Notes: generated by a model from the sequence alone, not told the origin. A stretch of DNA of 9,612 nt from Verrucomicrobiota bacterium (GCA_022709995.1 JAKLHU010000043.1:1-9612), one strand, 5' to 3'; shown: positions 1 to 6,005, counted from the stretch's first letter. Program-made: numbers and translations.

Positions 1-774
1 GACGACGCAGTTGCTGTCGATCGGCGCCGTGATCAGCAGGACTTCATCGGCCAGTTCGCCGTCGTTCCCCGGGACGATGGCCCAGAGATTGCGCAAGTCC
101 CGGTTTTCCCAGCGCGACGGCTCGGCGTCGACCCGCACCGTCGTCGCCGTCTCCGCCAGCGCTCGCCGGAGCGCCGCTCCGTCCTCCGTGCCGATCAGAT
201 AGCGCGGCGCCGCGACTTCCGTGCCGAAGATCTTGGCGGCGGCCTGGGAGTGCGAGTCGTTGTTGGTGTCAATGAAGATAAAGCCAATCACCCCGAAGCG
301 CAGGAATCGCTGCCATTCCTCGCCGCAGTCGAAGTCAAGCAGGACGATGGCGCCTTGCAGGGACTGGCCGCTCAGCCGGCCGAGGTCCGGTTCGGCGCCC
401 CGGCCGCCGTCCCGCAGCAAGGCCCGGAACGACTTTTGCTTGAAATTGCCCGGCCGGAACAACGTCGGATGCAGCGGCATGATCGGATACGTCGCCCCGC
501 TGTCGAGGGTGATGGCGGCTTTGCCCGGGACGAACGACGGCGCCGTGAAGACCATGTCGCCATGTTCCAGCCCGCTGGCCTGGAAGCGGGCCGCAATTCG
601 CCTTTCGACCTCAAGGTTCCCCGGCGCCCCGGGCAGACGGCCGGCGACGCCGCCAAACAGCGCCTCCCATTCGGCGGCAACGTTGAAGTCGGCTGCCGGC
701 GCCGCCGTCGCCGCCGGCAACAGCGGCAGGACTGCCGCCGCGAGTACGATAAGAAGGGGTTTGTGGAAAAACAC
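1..774 (-). CDS. Secreted PA-domain / M28 peptidase-like protein, 5' part only (runs off the left edge)
   Basis: The frame is open for 258 codons from GTG at 774 down to base 1, so the C-terminus is missing. The N-terminus is a clear signal peptide: a basic start (FHKP), a hydrophobic core LLIVLAAAVLPLLPA and probable cleavage near residues 24-28. Residues about 139-195 resemble a protease-associated (PA) domain (GAIVLLDFDCGEEW, then GVIGFIFIDTNN). Residues 230-258 (NLWAIVPGNDGELADEVLLITAPIDS) match the opening of an M28 metallopeptidase domain, where families normally have A-H-Y-D-S. Here the zinc-binding His is replaced (A-P-I-D-S), so the domain may be non-catalytic. GTG is chosen because an in-frame stop lies 3 bases upstream and the signal peptide follows directly. 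No good Shine-Dalgarno is visible, so translation is probably coupled to the upstream PqqD-like gene. A fused FtsX/MacB-type permease further downstream is conceivable, given the ATPase in the operon, but cannot be seen. Confidence 0.7.
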   Translation of the reverse strand, partial: MFFHKPLLIVLAAAVLPLLPAATAAPAADFNVAAEWEALFGGVAGRLPGAPGNLEVERRIAARFQASGLEHGDMVFTAPSFVPGKAAITLDSGATYPIMPLHPTLFRPGNFKQKSFRALLRDGGRGAEPDLGRLSGQSLQGAIVLLDFDCGEEWQRFLRFGVIGFIFIDTNNDSHSQAAAKIFGTEVAAPRYLIGTEDGAALRRALAETATTVRVDAEPSRWENRDLRNLWAIVPGNDGELADEVLLITAPIDSNCVV

Positions 775-777
775 GGT

Positions 778-1131
778 TCAGCGTATCCCGATGGCTATGA
801 TGTTGCGTTGCGCACACGATTTGAGAAAGTCCGCCAGGCACAGCTCCGCTTCCCGCCGGTTGCCCCGGTAACGGGACGCAAAGGCGTCGACGATTTCCAG
901 TACCGAGCGCTCCCCGTTGATCTGCCCGATGACAAAGGCCCCGATTTCGTCCAGGCGTATCCTTTTCGTCGTTACCGGCGCCTGGAAACGCCCGAAAAAA
1001 CCACGCCGCCGGGGAACCGGCACCATCGCCATCAGGTGTCCGTCCGCTTCCGGCGCAAACGTCACGCCCGGGCAGATGGCCGGAATGCTGCGCAATGCCT
1101 GCCGCCGGTCGATGGGATTCGTCTCGGGCAT
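778..1131 (-). CDS. PqqD-like protein
   Basis: This is a 117-residue protein of the PqqD fold. The conserved core is residues 57-116: R-I-R-L-D-E-I-G-A-F-V, then INGERSVLEIVDAFASRY and an E-A-E-xxL-xxFL-xxxxxxxxI helix. PqqD proteins are small winged-helix-like chaperones that present peptides to radical-SAM enzymes. Stand-alone members also occur beside ABC exporters, where their role is less clear. An N-terminal segment (residues 20-50, with the basic RRRGFFGRF stretch) precedes the core. The gene sits between an ABC ATPase gene and a secreted PA/M28-like gene, all on the minus strand, so it is probably an accessory of that transport system. No radical-SAM gene is in the window, so a peptide-modification role is not supported. 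An AGGAAGAAG sequence lies about 7 bases before the ATG. The next gene starts 3 bases after this stop, in the same frame. Confidence 0.8.
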   Translation of the reverse strand: MPETNPIDRRQALRSIPAICPGVTFAPEADGHLMAMVPVPRRRGFFGRFQAPVTTKRIRLDEIGAFVIGQINGERSVLEIVDAFASRYRGNRREAELCLADFLKSCAQRNIIAIGIR

Positions 1132-1159
1132 CGATTTTCTTCTTCCTATTATTATATTT

Positions 1160-1226
1160 ACCGCGCGCGTCGCCCGCGCGCCGCCGTCTTTCTCTCGGCC
1201 CGGACGCCGGCGGAGGGGCCCGGGCC
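1160..1226 (-). repeat. GC-rich stem-loops between the ABC and PqqD-like genes
   Basis: The gap between the two genes can fold into two stem-loops. One pairs GGCCCGG (1197-1203) with CCGGGCC (1220-1226). The other pairs CGCGCG tracts around 1162-1180. Neither is followed by a T-run on the minus strand. They look like candidates for mRNA processing or differential expression within the operon rather than a terminator. On the minus strand the stems are followed by an AT-rich stretch that includes a perfect TATAAT (1156-1151) but no matching -35. Confidence 0.4.
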
Positions 1227-1236
1227 ACGCTTCCCG

Positions 1237-1992
1237 CTACAGGGCATGACCGTCGATATGGCCGATTTTGATGTCGATGTTTTCGCGGCGCTCCAGCCGG
1301 TCGACCTTGCCGTCCCGTATCCATAGGATGCGGTCCGACACGTCCAGCATTTTCATGTCATGGGTGGCGGCGATGACGGTCACGCCGTCATTTTCGCGCA
1401 GCTGGCGGAGCAGGCTGATCATCTCCCGGCCGGTGTCGACGTCGAGATTGGCCGTCGGCTCGTCAGCCAGGATGATGACCGGGTCGTTGGCAATGGCCCG
1501 GGCGACGGCGACCCGCTGCTGCTGGCCGCCGGACAGCTCGTAGGGCCGGTGGAAAAGCCGCTCCCCCAGACCGACTTTGGTCAAGATTTTCGCGGCCTTG
1601 GCCCGGGCGTCGTCGGCGCTCAAACCGGCGAAAATCATCGGCAGGGTGACATTCTCCAGCGCCGTGAGGACGGGCAGGATGTTATAGGATTGAAAAATGT
1701 AGCCGATCTTGTGGCAGCGCATCCAGGCCAGTTCAAAGGAATCAAGCTGGGCCAGGTCGATTTCATCCATGAAGACCATGCCCTCGGTCGGCGAGTCAAT
1801 CCCGCCAATCATGTTGAACAAGGTGCTTTTGCCCGACCCCGACGGCCCCATGATCGACAGATATTCCCCGCGGTAGATGTCCAGCGAAATCCCGTCCAAG
1901 GCCTTGGTCACGGCCTCGCCCGAGCCGTAGAAGCGCTTGACATCAAGCACCCGCACGACGATGTCCTCATATAAATTCGCGGCCTCGGTCAT
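1237..1992 (-). CDS. ABC transporter ATP-binding protein, LolD/MacB type
   Basis: This 251-residue protein has every ABC ATPase motif: Walker [10 protein letters not shown] (49-57), Q-loop Q101 ([11 protein letters not shown]), signature LSGGQQQR (153-160), Walker B IILADEP (173-179) with D-loop NLD, and H-loop H211 (ATHD). The A-loop aromatic is probably Y22. The pattern [27 protein letters not shown] with [17 protein letters not shown] is typical of the LolD/MacB/FtsE group, which pairs with FtsX-like permeases and usually acts on lipoproteins, peptides or envelope substrates rather than importing solutes. No permease is visible in the window; it may be encoded beyond the left edge. The ATG is preceded by AGGTGAG about 2 bases upstream, and a good promoter lies further upstream. 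The 105-bp gap to the PqqD-like gene contains GC-rich stem-loops. Confidence 0.93.
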   Translation of the reverse strand: MTEAANLYEDIVVRVLDVKRFYGSGEAVTKALDGISLDIYRGEYLSIMGPSGSGKSTLFNMIGGIDSPTEGMVFMDEIDLAQLDSFELAWMRCHKIGYIFQSYNILPVLTALENVTLPMIFAGLSADDARAKAAKILTKVGLGERLFHRPYELSGGQQQRVAVARAIANDPVIILADEPTANLDVDTGREMISLLRQLRENDGVTVIAATHDMKMLDVSDRILWIRDGKVDRLERRENIDIKIGHIDGHAL

Positions 1993-2023
1993 GGCTCACC
2001 TGGTTGTTGTGTCGCTTCCTGCC

Positions 2024-2036
2024 TTCTTCAGAAGAA
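2024..2036. promoter_or_regulatory. Palindrome in the ABC operon leader, possible operator
   Basis: TTCTTC and GAAGAA flank a single central A, giving two 6-bp arms. The site lies between the predicted transcription start (about 2078) and the ABC start codon at 1992. It could be a repressor site or a small RNA hairpin. It is short and AT/GA-simple, so it may be chance. Confidence 0.3.
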
Positions 2037-2084
2037 ATGCTGATCGCCATACGCACGTCTTGACAAGCTTCGGCAGGTCTTGGC

Positions 2085-2112
2085 AATATAATTCCCAAGT
2101 CGGCATTGGCAA
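2085..2112 (-). promoter_or_regulatory. Sigma70-type promoter for the ABC operon
   Basis: On the minus strand, TTGCCA (2112-2107, five of six to TTGACA) and TATATT (2090-2085, five of six to TATAAT) are separated by 16 bases. Transcription would start near 2078 and leave a leader of about 85 bases before the ATG at 1992. A 13-bp perfect palindrome sits in that leader. Confidence 0.55.
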
Positions 2113-2135
2113 GCCCGGACGACTTCCGCGACCCT

Positions 2136-2155
2136 TGATTTTGTTTATCGGTCAG
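2136..2155 (+). repeat. 20-bp direct repeat, copy 1
   Basis: A perfect 20-bp repeat (TGATTTTGTTT, then ATCGGTCAG) recurs at 2268-2287, 132 bp downstream. Its last nine bases are also the outer part of an inverted repeat (see 2147-2264). It lies upstream of the ABC promoter. Confidence 0.85.
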
Positions 2156-2264
2156 CCATTGAGAATTGAGCGATAGAGGAGTCAACGCTTGGGCGCCTCA
2201 GGACCTGAGGCGCCACCTTCGCGCGCCAGGCCATTAGGAACGCCACTATCAATGGCTGGCCGAT
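2147..2264. repeat. Nested inverted-repeat element (MITE-like or cruciform)
   Basis: The outer arms are 2147-2162 (ATCGGTCAGCCATTGA) and 2249-2264 (TCAATGGCTGGCCGAT), complementary at 15 of 16 positions. A second perfect palindrome, 2192-2214, lies almost exactly at the centre: arms GGCGCCTCAGG and CCTGAGGCGCC around one A. A third copy of AGCCATTGATA lies at 2412-2422. The nested symmetry with flanking direct repeats suggests a small non-coding mobile element, a protein-binding platform or a folded RNA. No coding capacity is seen. Confidence 0.6.
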
Positions 2265-2267
2265 GAC

Positions 2268-2287
2268 TGATTTTGTTTATCGGTCAG
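2268..2287 (+). repeat. 20-bp direct repeat, copy 2
   Basis: This copy is identical to 2136-2155 over 20 bases. It begins 3 bases after the right arm of the inverted repeat that ends at 2264. Confidence 0.85.
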
Positions 2288-2475
2288 TGTACAACCCCGC
2301 GTTCCGCTGGGACAATTTGCAGATTGCAGGCTCCTTGGGTGGGCGGCGCCGTATGGTGTTCAGGCTCTAGCCTGCTCCCCATTCCCCGGTTATCCGGCCA
2401 TGTAACATAGGAGCCATTGATACTCGTTGTTCCTGCCAGCTGCGAAGTCGAGCACTCTAACTCTGGGTAAGGCGC
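2288..2475. other. Non-coding stretch with no recognised feature
   Basis: I see no convincing reading frame, RNA gene or terminator here. The only item of note is AGCCATTGATA at 2412-2422, which matches the arms of the nested element at 2147-2264. The stretch could be decayed coding sequence. Confidence 0.5.
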
Positions 2476-2553
2476 TTTAGTGGACAGTGGACTGTGGACT
2501 TTAGTGGACGTTAGTAGACGATGGACGATGGACTTTAGTGGACGTTAGTGGAC
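2476..2553 (+). repeat. Iteron-like array: nine GTGGAC units spaced 10-7-7-10-10-7-7-10-10
   Basis: Nine consecutive units end in GGAC (one in AGAC). The 10-mers are (T/G)TTAGTGGAC; the 7-mers are AGTGGAC, TGTGGAC and GATGGAC (twice). The lengths run 10, 7, 7, 10, 10, 7, 7, 10, 10, so a 34-bp super-unit (10-7-7-10) occurs twice, at 2476-2509 and 2510-2543, followed by one more 10-mer. The array lies about 490 bp upstream of the wHTH/tubulin-like operon. It could be iterons for partition or replication, or a simple-sequence expansion. There are no unique spacers, so it is not a CRISPR. Confidence 0.75.
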
Positions 2554-2720
2554 ACCGGCTCCACCCTCGCCCGCGTGGTCACCGCCGCCCTCCGAAATCT
2601 CTACCGTCGACCTACCATAAACGAGCCGAAAAGTCGCTTTATTGGCTTGCCCAACCTATAGGTAGCATCCTTTTTCCCGGTCTGGAACAGGCGGACTTGG
2701 CCGCGGGGAATGCGTCAATA
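2554..2720. other. Spacer between the two repeat arrays
   Basis: No gene, RNA or clear motif is recognised in this stretch. A short frame running through it has no ribosome binding site and extends into repeats on both sides, so it is not called. Confidence 0.5.
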
Positions 2721-2772
2721 AAAGTACACTATACTAAACTATACTTTAGTGCAGTGTAGTGTAGTGAAGTAT
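2721..2772. repeat. 5-bp-phased inverted pentamer array, candidate centromere/operator
   Basis: The stretch divides into pentamers. On the left, after AAAGT, are four NNACT units (2726-2745: ACACT, ATACT, AAACT, ATACT). A central TT (2746-2747) follows. On the right are five AGTNN units (2748-2772): four of the form AGTGN and a last AGTAT. The two halves are therefore inverted copies of an AGTNN module in strict 5-bp register. The pair AGTGT-AGTAT also lies inside the promoter spacer of the wHTH gene (2942-2951). Two pentamers equal about one helical turn, which suits cooperative binding by a winged-helix dimer. In TubRZ partition systems, TubR binds such upstream repeats (tubC). The arrangement is directly visible; the function is inferred. 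Confidence 0.6.
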
Positions 2773-2930
2773 TTACTTTACGGGTCGGGAAAGGGGGTGC
2801 GATATTGCCTAATAACTTCATGGATAACGTATTAACTATAAAAACGACATGCCGGGACGTCGACGTCGGGGAGAAAGGAAATGGCGAAAAATGAGGAAAT
2901 AATCGGAAAATAAGGAGATTTTCGTTTGCG

Positions 2931-2959
2931 TTGTCCAATAAAGTGTAGTATGCTATAAA
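2931..2959 (+). promoter_or_regulatory. Promoter of the wHTH/tubulin-like operon with embedded operator
   Basis: TTGTCC (2931-2936) and TATAAA (2954-2959) are separated by exactly 17 bases, with a TG one base before the -10 (extended -10, TGC-TATAAA). The spacer holds AGTGT-AGTAT (2942-2951), two pentamers in the same 5-bp phase as the array at 2721-2772. A repressor bound there would block RNA polymerase, so the operon is probably autoregulated by its own wHTH product. Transcription would begin near 2966. That leaves very little leader for a GTG start at 2972 and favours a later start codon. Confidence 0.6.
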
Positions 2960-3046
2960 TGATGCAGGGATGTGCCTGCGTTCGCGGACGACCGGGTTTG
3001 GCGTCGGGAAATGGGTTGGCCGAGCGGGTGGAGTTTGGTAGAACAG

Positions 3047-3409
3047 ATGGGCCATGAGCTGACAACTGAAGATTTTGGCAAGCTGTTTGAGAGGCAGGCG
3101 CAGCGTCTGGGCGAGGCGCATTTTCTGGTGATGTACTGGGCGGCGCAGGGCGAGGATTTGGACTGCCGCTACAACATTACGAATTCATTTGACGACATGA
3201 AGCGTCTGGGGATTACGCGGACGAAGCAGACGGCGGTGGCGATTGTGGAGGCGCTGGCGGCCCTGTGTTTCATTGAAGTCCGTGAAGAGCGCAATCGCAA
3301 GAACATATTTATAACCACCTATGGAGCCAAGGCTTTGGAAGCGCTGGTGCTGAGCGGGCGTTTTGCCCCGCGGGCATCCGGGTATCTAGAGGAGCAGGCG
3401 AAAAAATGA
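3047..3409 (+). CDS. Winged-helix DNA-binding protein (TubR-like or MarR-like)
   Basis: A 120-residue protein from this ATG. Residues 52-73 (KRLGITRTKQTAVAIVEALAAL) look like a helix-turn-helix, and residues 75-91 (FIEVREERNRKNIFITT) like the wing. The closing helix is YGAKALEAL. The stop overlaps the next gene's start (ATGA), so the two are translationally coupled. The genome order is repeats, small wHTH gene, tubulin-like gene, as in TubRZ partition operons, where TubR binds tubC and represses its operon. The frame opens earlier, at GTG 2972, with another ATG at 3011. I prefer 3047 because GTGGAG lies upstream, because the predicted transcription start is about 2966, and because the extra 25 residues are Trp-rich and unlike the family. 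A generic MarR-type regulator is the alternative. Confidence 0.75.
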   Translation: MGHELTTEDFGKLFERQAQRLGEAHFLVMYWAAQGEDLDCRYNITNSFDDMKRLGITRTKQTAVAIVEALAALCFIEVREERNRKNIFITTYGAKALEALVLSGRFAPRASGYLEEQAKK

Positions 3410-4503
3410 CAATCGGAATTGGCGGAGCAGGCAGCAAGATCGCGGCGAAGCTGGACAATGCTGCGGTACTGGTGAACGTTTCGGAAACGGAGCTGAACAA
3501 GGTGCCGGGTGGGGCGCGGCGCATTCTGGCCAGCGTGCACGCCGCCCGCGGGCAGTTCAAGGGGTCGCGCAAGAATCCCGAGATCGGGCATGACGCCTAC
3601 CAGTCCATCCGGCGCGAGCTGCTGGCGATGGTGCGGGGCGACGTGGTCTTCAGTTCGACCGGCGGCGGCACCGGGAACGGCATCACGACCGGCATTCTCA
3701 ACGACCTGACCAAGGCCAGCGACATCTCGACGTCGGACAAGACCAGCTTCGGCCTGATCTTGCCCTATGCGAAGCTGGAATCAAGCGAATTTGTCAGCAA
3801 CACCATCGAATTTCTGACCGGTCCGCTGGCGGCCGCCATTGACAGCGGCAACACCGGCAACATCTTCCTGTTCAGCAACAAGAAGAAATTTGAGGAAAAA
3901 GAATCGGAGGAGCTCTACAATCAGCAGCTGGTCGAGTCGCTGCGGGTGTTCCTGTCGATTCCCGACAAAAATGACAAGTACCGCTTGTTGGACGGGCACA
4001 TCGACCACGAGGATTTCGCGCTGTTCATGTCCAAGCCGTATTTCAATCATTTCACGTATTTCGACTATGACCCCAAGGTGCCGTTCGGCGACCAGCTGGA
4101 GGCGAACAGCAACCCGTACCTGCTGGCGCCCGAGGCCGCCATTGAAGCGCTTTTCCTTCTCGAGGTGCCGAAAGGCGGCGACCCGACGCTGTTCTATGAC
4201 ATCCTGCAGTATTTTGCCGGCAAGGACGTGTCGCCGATCTACAGCGTCGTCGAAAACCAGGATCGCCAGAAACCGCTGGTGACGGTGTCGCTGCTGTACT
4301 CGCGCAAACCGGCCGAGCTCGTCGACGATTTCAACCGGATCAGCGAGGGGCATGTCCAGGCCAAAGTCAAGAAATCGCTCGACCAGTGGGTTGAACTGCC
4401 GAAAATGGAAGTCAACATGGAAACAGAGGCCCGCCGCGCCGTCAAGCAGCGGGGTGACCGCGAAGATGTGCTGGCGACGCTGCGGCGGCTGGGGAAATTG
4501 TAA
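3406..4503 (+). CDS. Tubulin/FtsZ-superfamily GTPase (TubZ-like), not canonical FtsZ
   Basis: This 365-residue protein begins directly at the first nucleotide-binding strand: GIGGAGS (4-10), the GxGGxG loop. The tubulin signature loop is GGGTGNG (86-92), with Asn where the family usually has Ser or Ala. A candidate catalytic T7 loop lies at about 199-208 (IDHEDFALFM), with acidic E202/D203. The tail (about 341-365) is basic and predicted helical (EARRAVKQRGDREDVLATLRRL). A basic tail is a feature of TubZ, whereas FtsZ ends in a conserved FtsA-binding peptide that is absent here. Members of this superfamily polymerise with GTP; TubZ filaments move plasmid DNA through TubR. Coupling to the upstream wHTH gene and the nearby repeat arrays favour a DNA-segregation role. 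Membrane remodelling, as proposed for other FtsZ-like families, is the alternative. GAGGAG about 10 bases upstream serves as ribosome binding site. Confidence 0.85.
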   Translation: MTIGIGGAGSKIAAKLDNAAVLVNVSETELNKVPGGARRILASVHAARGQFKGSRKNPEIGHDAYQSIRRELLAMVRGDVVFSSTGGGTGNGITTGILNDLTKASDISTSDKTSFGLILPYAKLESSEFVSNTIEFLTGPLAAAIDSGNTGNIFLFSNKKKFEEKESEELYNQQLVESLRVFLSIPDKNDKYRLLDGHIDHEDFALFMSKPYFNHFTYFDYDPKVPFGDQLEANSNPYLLAPEAAIEALFLLEVPKGGDPTLFYDILQYFAGKDVSPIYSVVENQDRQKPLVTVSLLYSRKPAELVDDFNRISEGHVQAKVKKSLDQWVELPKMEVNMETEARRAVKQRGDREDVLATLRRLGKL

Positions 4504-4622
4504 GGGCGGCGACGCCGGAGCAGACGCAAGGCCAGGGGGCCAGGTCGGCCGTTTTAAGAGATAAGCGCGGGCGGCGACGAGTGACTGTGCGCCCCCGTAG
4601 ATCATGGATAATGGTGGCGATG

Positions 4623-6005
4623 ATGACCGACAACAAGGGACAAGCGGGGGAGCGGGAAACGGCCAGAAACGAGGACCTGATTCTGCCCTCGCGGGAAAAA
4701 CGAACGTATCTTTCGCTGGCGCCGGAAACCGCCAGGACGGAGGCGCCGGAAAGCGCACCGCCGGCGGCTGGCGCCAAGAAGGCCGCGGCCGCGACCGGGC
4801 CGGCGATTCCGGAAAGCGGGCAGCGCGTCTATATCAACCTGGGCAAATCCGAAAGCCAGGACCGCACCGGCAAGAGCGAGGATGACGACGACTCGACGGC
4901 GGCAATCGAGGCCATGGCAAAGCCACGGCTGAATGGCCATGCGTCGGAAACCGGCGGTGATCGTGACGGCGCCGGCGACCAGGCCGAAAATCAGGCGGGG
5001 CCAGACCAGAAGGCGCCCCCCGGGCTGGCTGACACGCAGGAGCTGAATGCCGCGCCCCGCAAAGTCGCGGGGCCGTCCCATAACGCCATCCGGGACCAGG
5101 TCGTCCGCGGGAAATATCGGCTGGAACAGATGATTGCGCGCGGCGCCGAAAGCGTACTGTACCGGGCCAGCAGCAACGGCCACCAGATCTGCGTCAAGGC
5201 CGTCCGCAATTCCATCAACAAGTGGTTTGGCGACGCCGCCACCAGGAACCAGGAAGAACGGCTGGAAAAAGTCACCTATCGCACCAAGCTGCGGCATATT
5301 CAAAATGAATTTGGCGTATCGGAACTGCTGTACTCCGAGTCGGACACGCCGACCGTGCATATCTATGCTCTCCGGCGCATCACGCGGCTGGGCCTGGAAT
5401 TGGGCTACGACCTGGTCATGGAATACCTGACCGGCCATGACCTCGGCGACAAGATCCTGACCAGGACTCTGACCCTGACCGATAAGGTCAATGTATTCTA
5501 CCGCGCCATCCAGGCCGTGGCCTTCATGCACCGGAAGAAGCTGATTCACCTCGACATCAAGCCATCGAACTTCATGCTGGTCCGCGACCAGGTCAAGCTC
5601 ATCGACTTCGGCGTGTCGGTCTGCAGTGGCCACCGGCCGCGCGCCATCACCGGCACCTCGGGCTATCTGTCGCCGGAACAAATCTGCAAGGACACCCTGG
5701 ACGAGGGGACCGACATCTTCGCCCTCGGCGTTGCCTTCGCCGTGTTCTTCGGCGGCAAGAGCCTAAACCAGCCGCAGGAAGTGCTTTTGCGGCGGCAGAC
5801 GCGCCTGGACGCGCAGTATCATCTTGGCCACGACGCGCAGCCGGTGGTCAATGAGGCCCCGGACCTGAACAGCGTGCCGCCGATTTTTGAGGTGCTGCGG
5901 GCCTGCACTGTCCCCCGCCGCGACCTGCGCGTCAGCAAATGCGACATTCTGCTCAATCTCCTGCGCCAGAAAGCCGAACAGGCCGGCATCAAGCTGATCG
6001 ACTAG
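4623..6005 (+). CDS. Ser/Thr protein kinase with long disordered N-terminus
   Basis: This is a 460-residue protein. Residues 1-160 are Ala/Pro/Glu-rich and probably disordered, with two similar short motifs, RTYLSL (27-32) and RVYINL (68-73). The Hanks-type kinase domain covers about 164-450. It has a degenerate Gly-loop (IARGAESVLYRA), ATP-binding K192 (ICVKAV), catalytic loop HLDIKPSN (309-316; D311, N316), DFG (328-330), a GTSGYLSPE activation segment (344-352) and D364. HLD replaces HRD, as in non-RD kinases. All catalytic residues are kept, so activity is likely. No transmembrane segment or sensor domain is seen, so the kinase is cytosolic. It lies 119 bp after the tubulin-like gene. GTG 4581, ATG 4611 and ATG 4620 are also in frame; 4623 is chosen for GGTGG 5 bases upstream. 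The filament protein is a plausible substrate, by position only. Confidence 0.88.
   Translation: MTDNKGQAGERETARNEDLILPSREKRTYLSLAPETARTEAPESAPPAAGAKKAAAATGPAIPESGQRVYINLGKSESQDRTGKSEDDDDSTAAIEAMAKPRLNGHASETGGDRDGAGDQAENQAGPDQKAPPGLADTQELNAAPRKVAGPSHNAIRDQVVRGKYRLEQMIARGAESVLYRASSNGHQICVKAVRNSINKWFGDAATRNQEERLEKVTYRTKLRHIQNEFGVSELLYSESDTPTVHIYALRRITRLGLELGYDLVMEYLTGHDLGDKILTRTLTLTDKVNVFYRAIQAVAFMHRKKLIHLDIKPSNFMLVRDQVKLIDFGVSVCSGHRPRAITGTSGYLSPEQICKDTLDEGTDIFALGVAFAVFFGGKSLNQPQEVLLRRQTRLDAQYHLGHDAQPVVNEAPDLNSVPPIFEVLRACTVPRRDLRVSKCDILLNLLRQKAEQAGIKLID

Noticed and set aside
772..780. TGA recoding that would join the PqqD-like and PA/M28-like proteins into one chain
   Set aside because: The frames are the same and only TGA-ACC-GTG separates them, but a proper signal peptide begins right at the GTG, which fits two separate proteins.
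250..1326. Long plus-strand open frame (358 codons)
   Set aside because: It is the mirror of the minus-strand PqqD-like and PA/M28-like frames, is Arg-rich with no recognisable domain, and has no ribosome binding site.
1967..2185. 72-codon minus-strand frame overlapping the ABC promoter and start
   Set aside because: It runs through the predicted promoter and palindrome, overlaps the ABC start and shows no domain.
2136..2287. dif/Xer recombination site
   Set aside because: The direct repeats contain TTTAT but lack the two recognisable half-sites flanking a 6-bp core.
2476..2553. CRISPR array
   Set aside because: Units are 7-10 bp and directly adjacent, without unique spacers, and no cas gene is near.
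2881..2913. Ten-codon ORF (MAKNEEIIGK) with GGGGAG upstream
   Set aside because: It lies upstream of the predicted promoter, in A-rich DNA, and is too short to distinguish from chance.
2729..3121. 130-codon minus-strand frame upstream of and into the wHTH gene
   Set aside because: It runs through the repeat array and promoter, has a low-complexity composition and overlaps the wHTH coding region.
3781..4758. 325-codon minus-strand frame across the GTPase and kinase starts
   Set aside because: It overlaps two well-supported genes and resembles no protein family.
4602..5681. 359-codon minus-strand frame inside the kinase gene
   Set aside because: It is antisense to a kinase with intact motifs; the product shows no domain and results from high GC.
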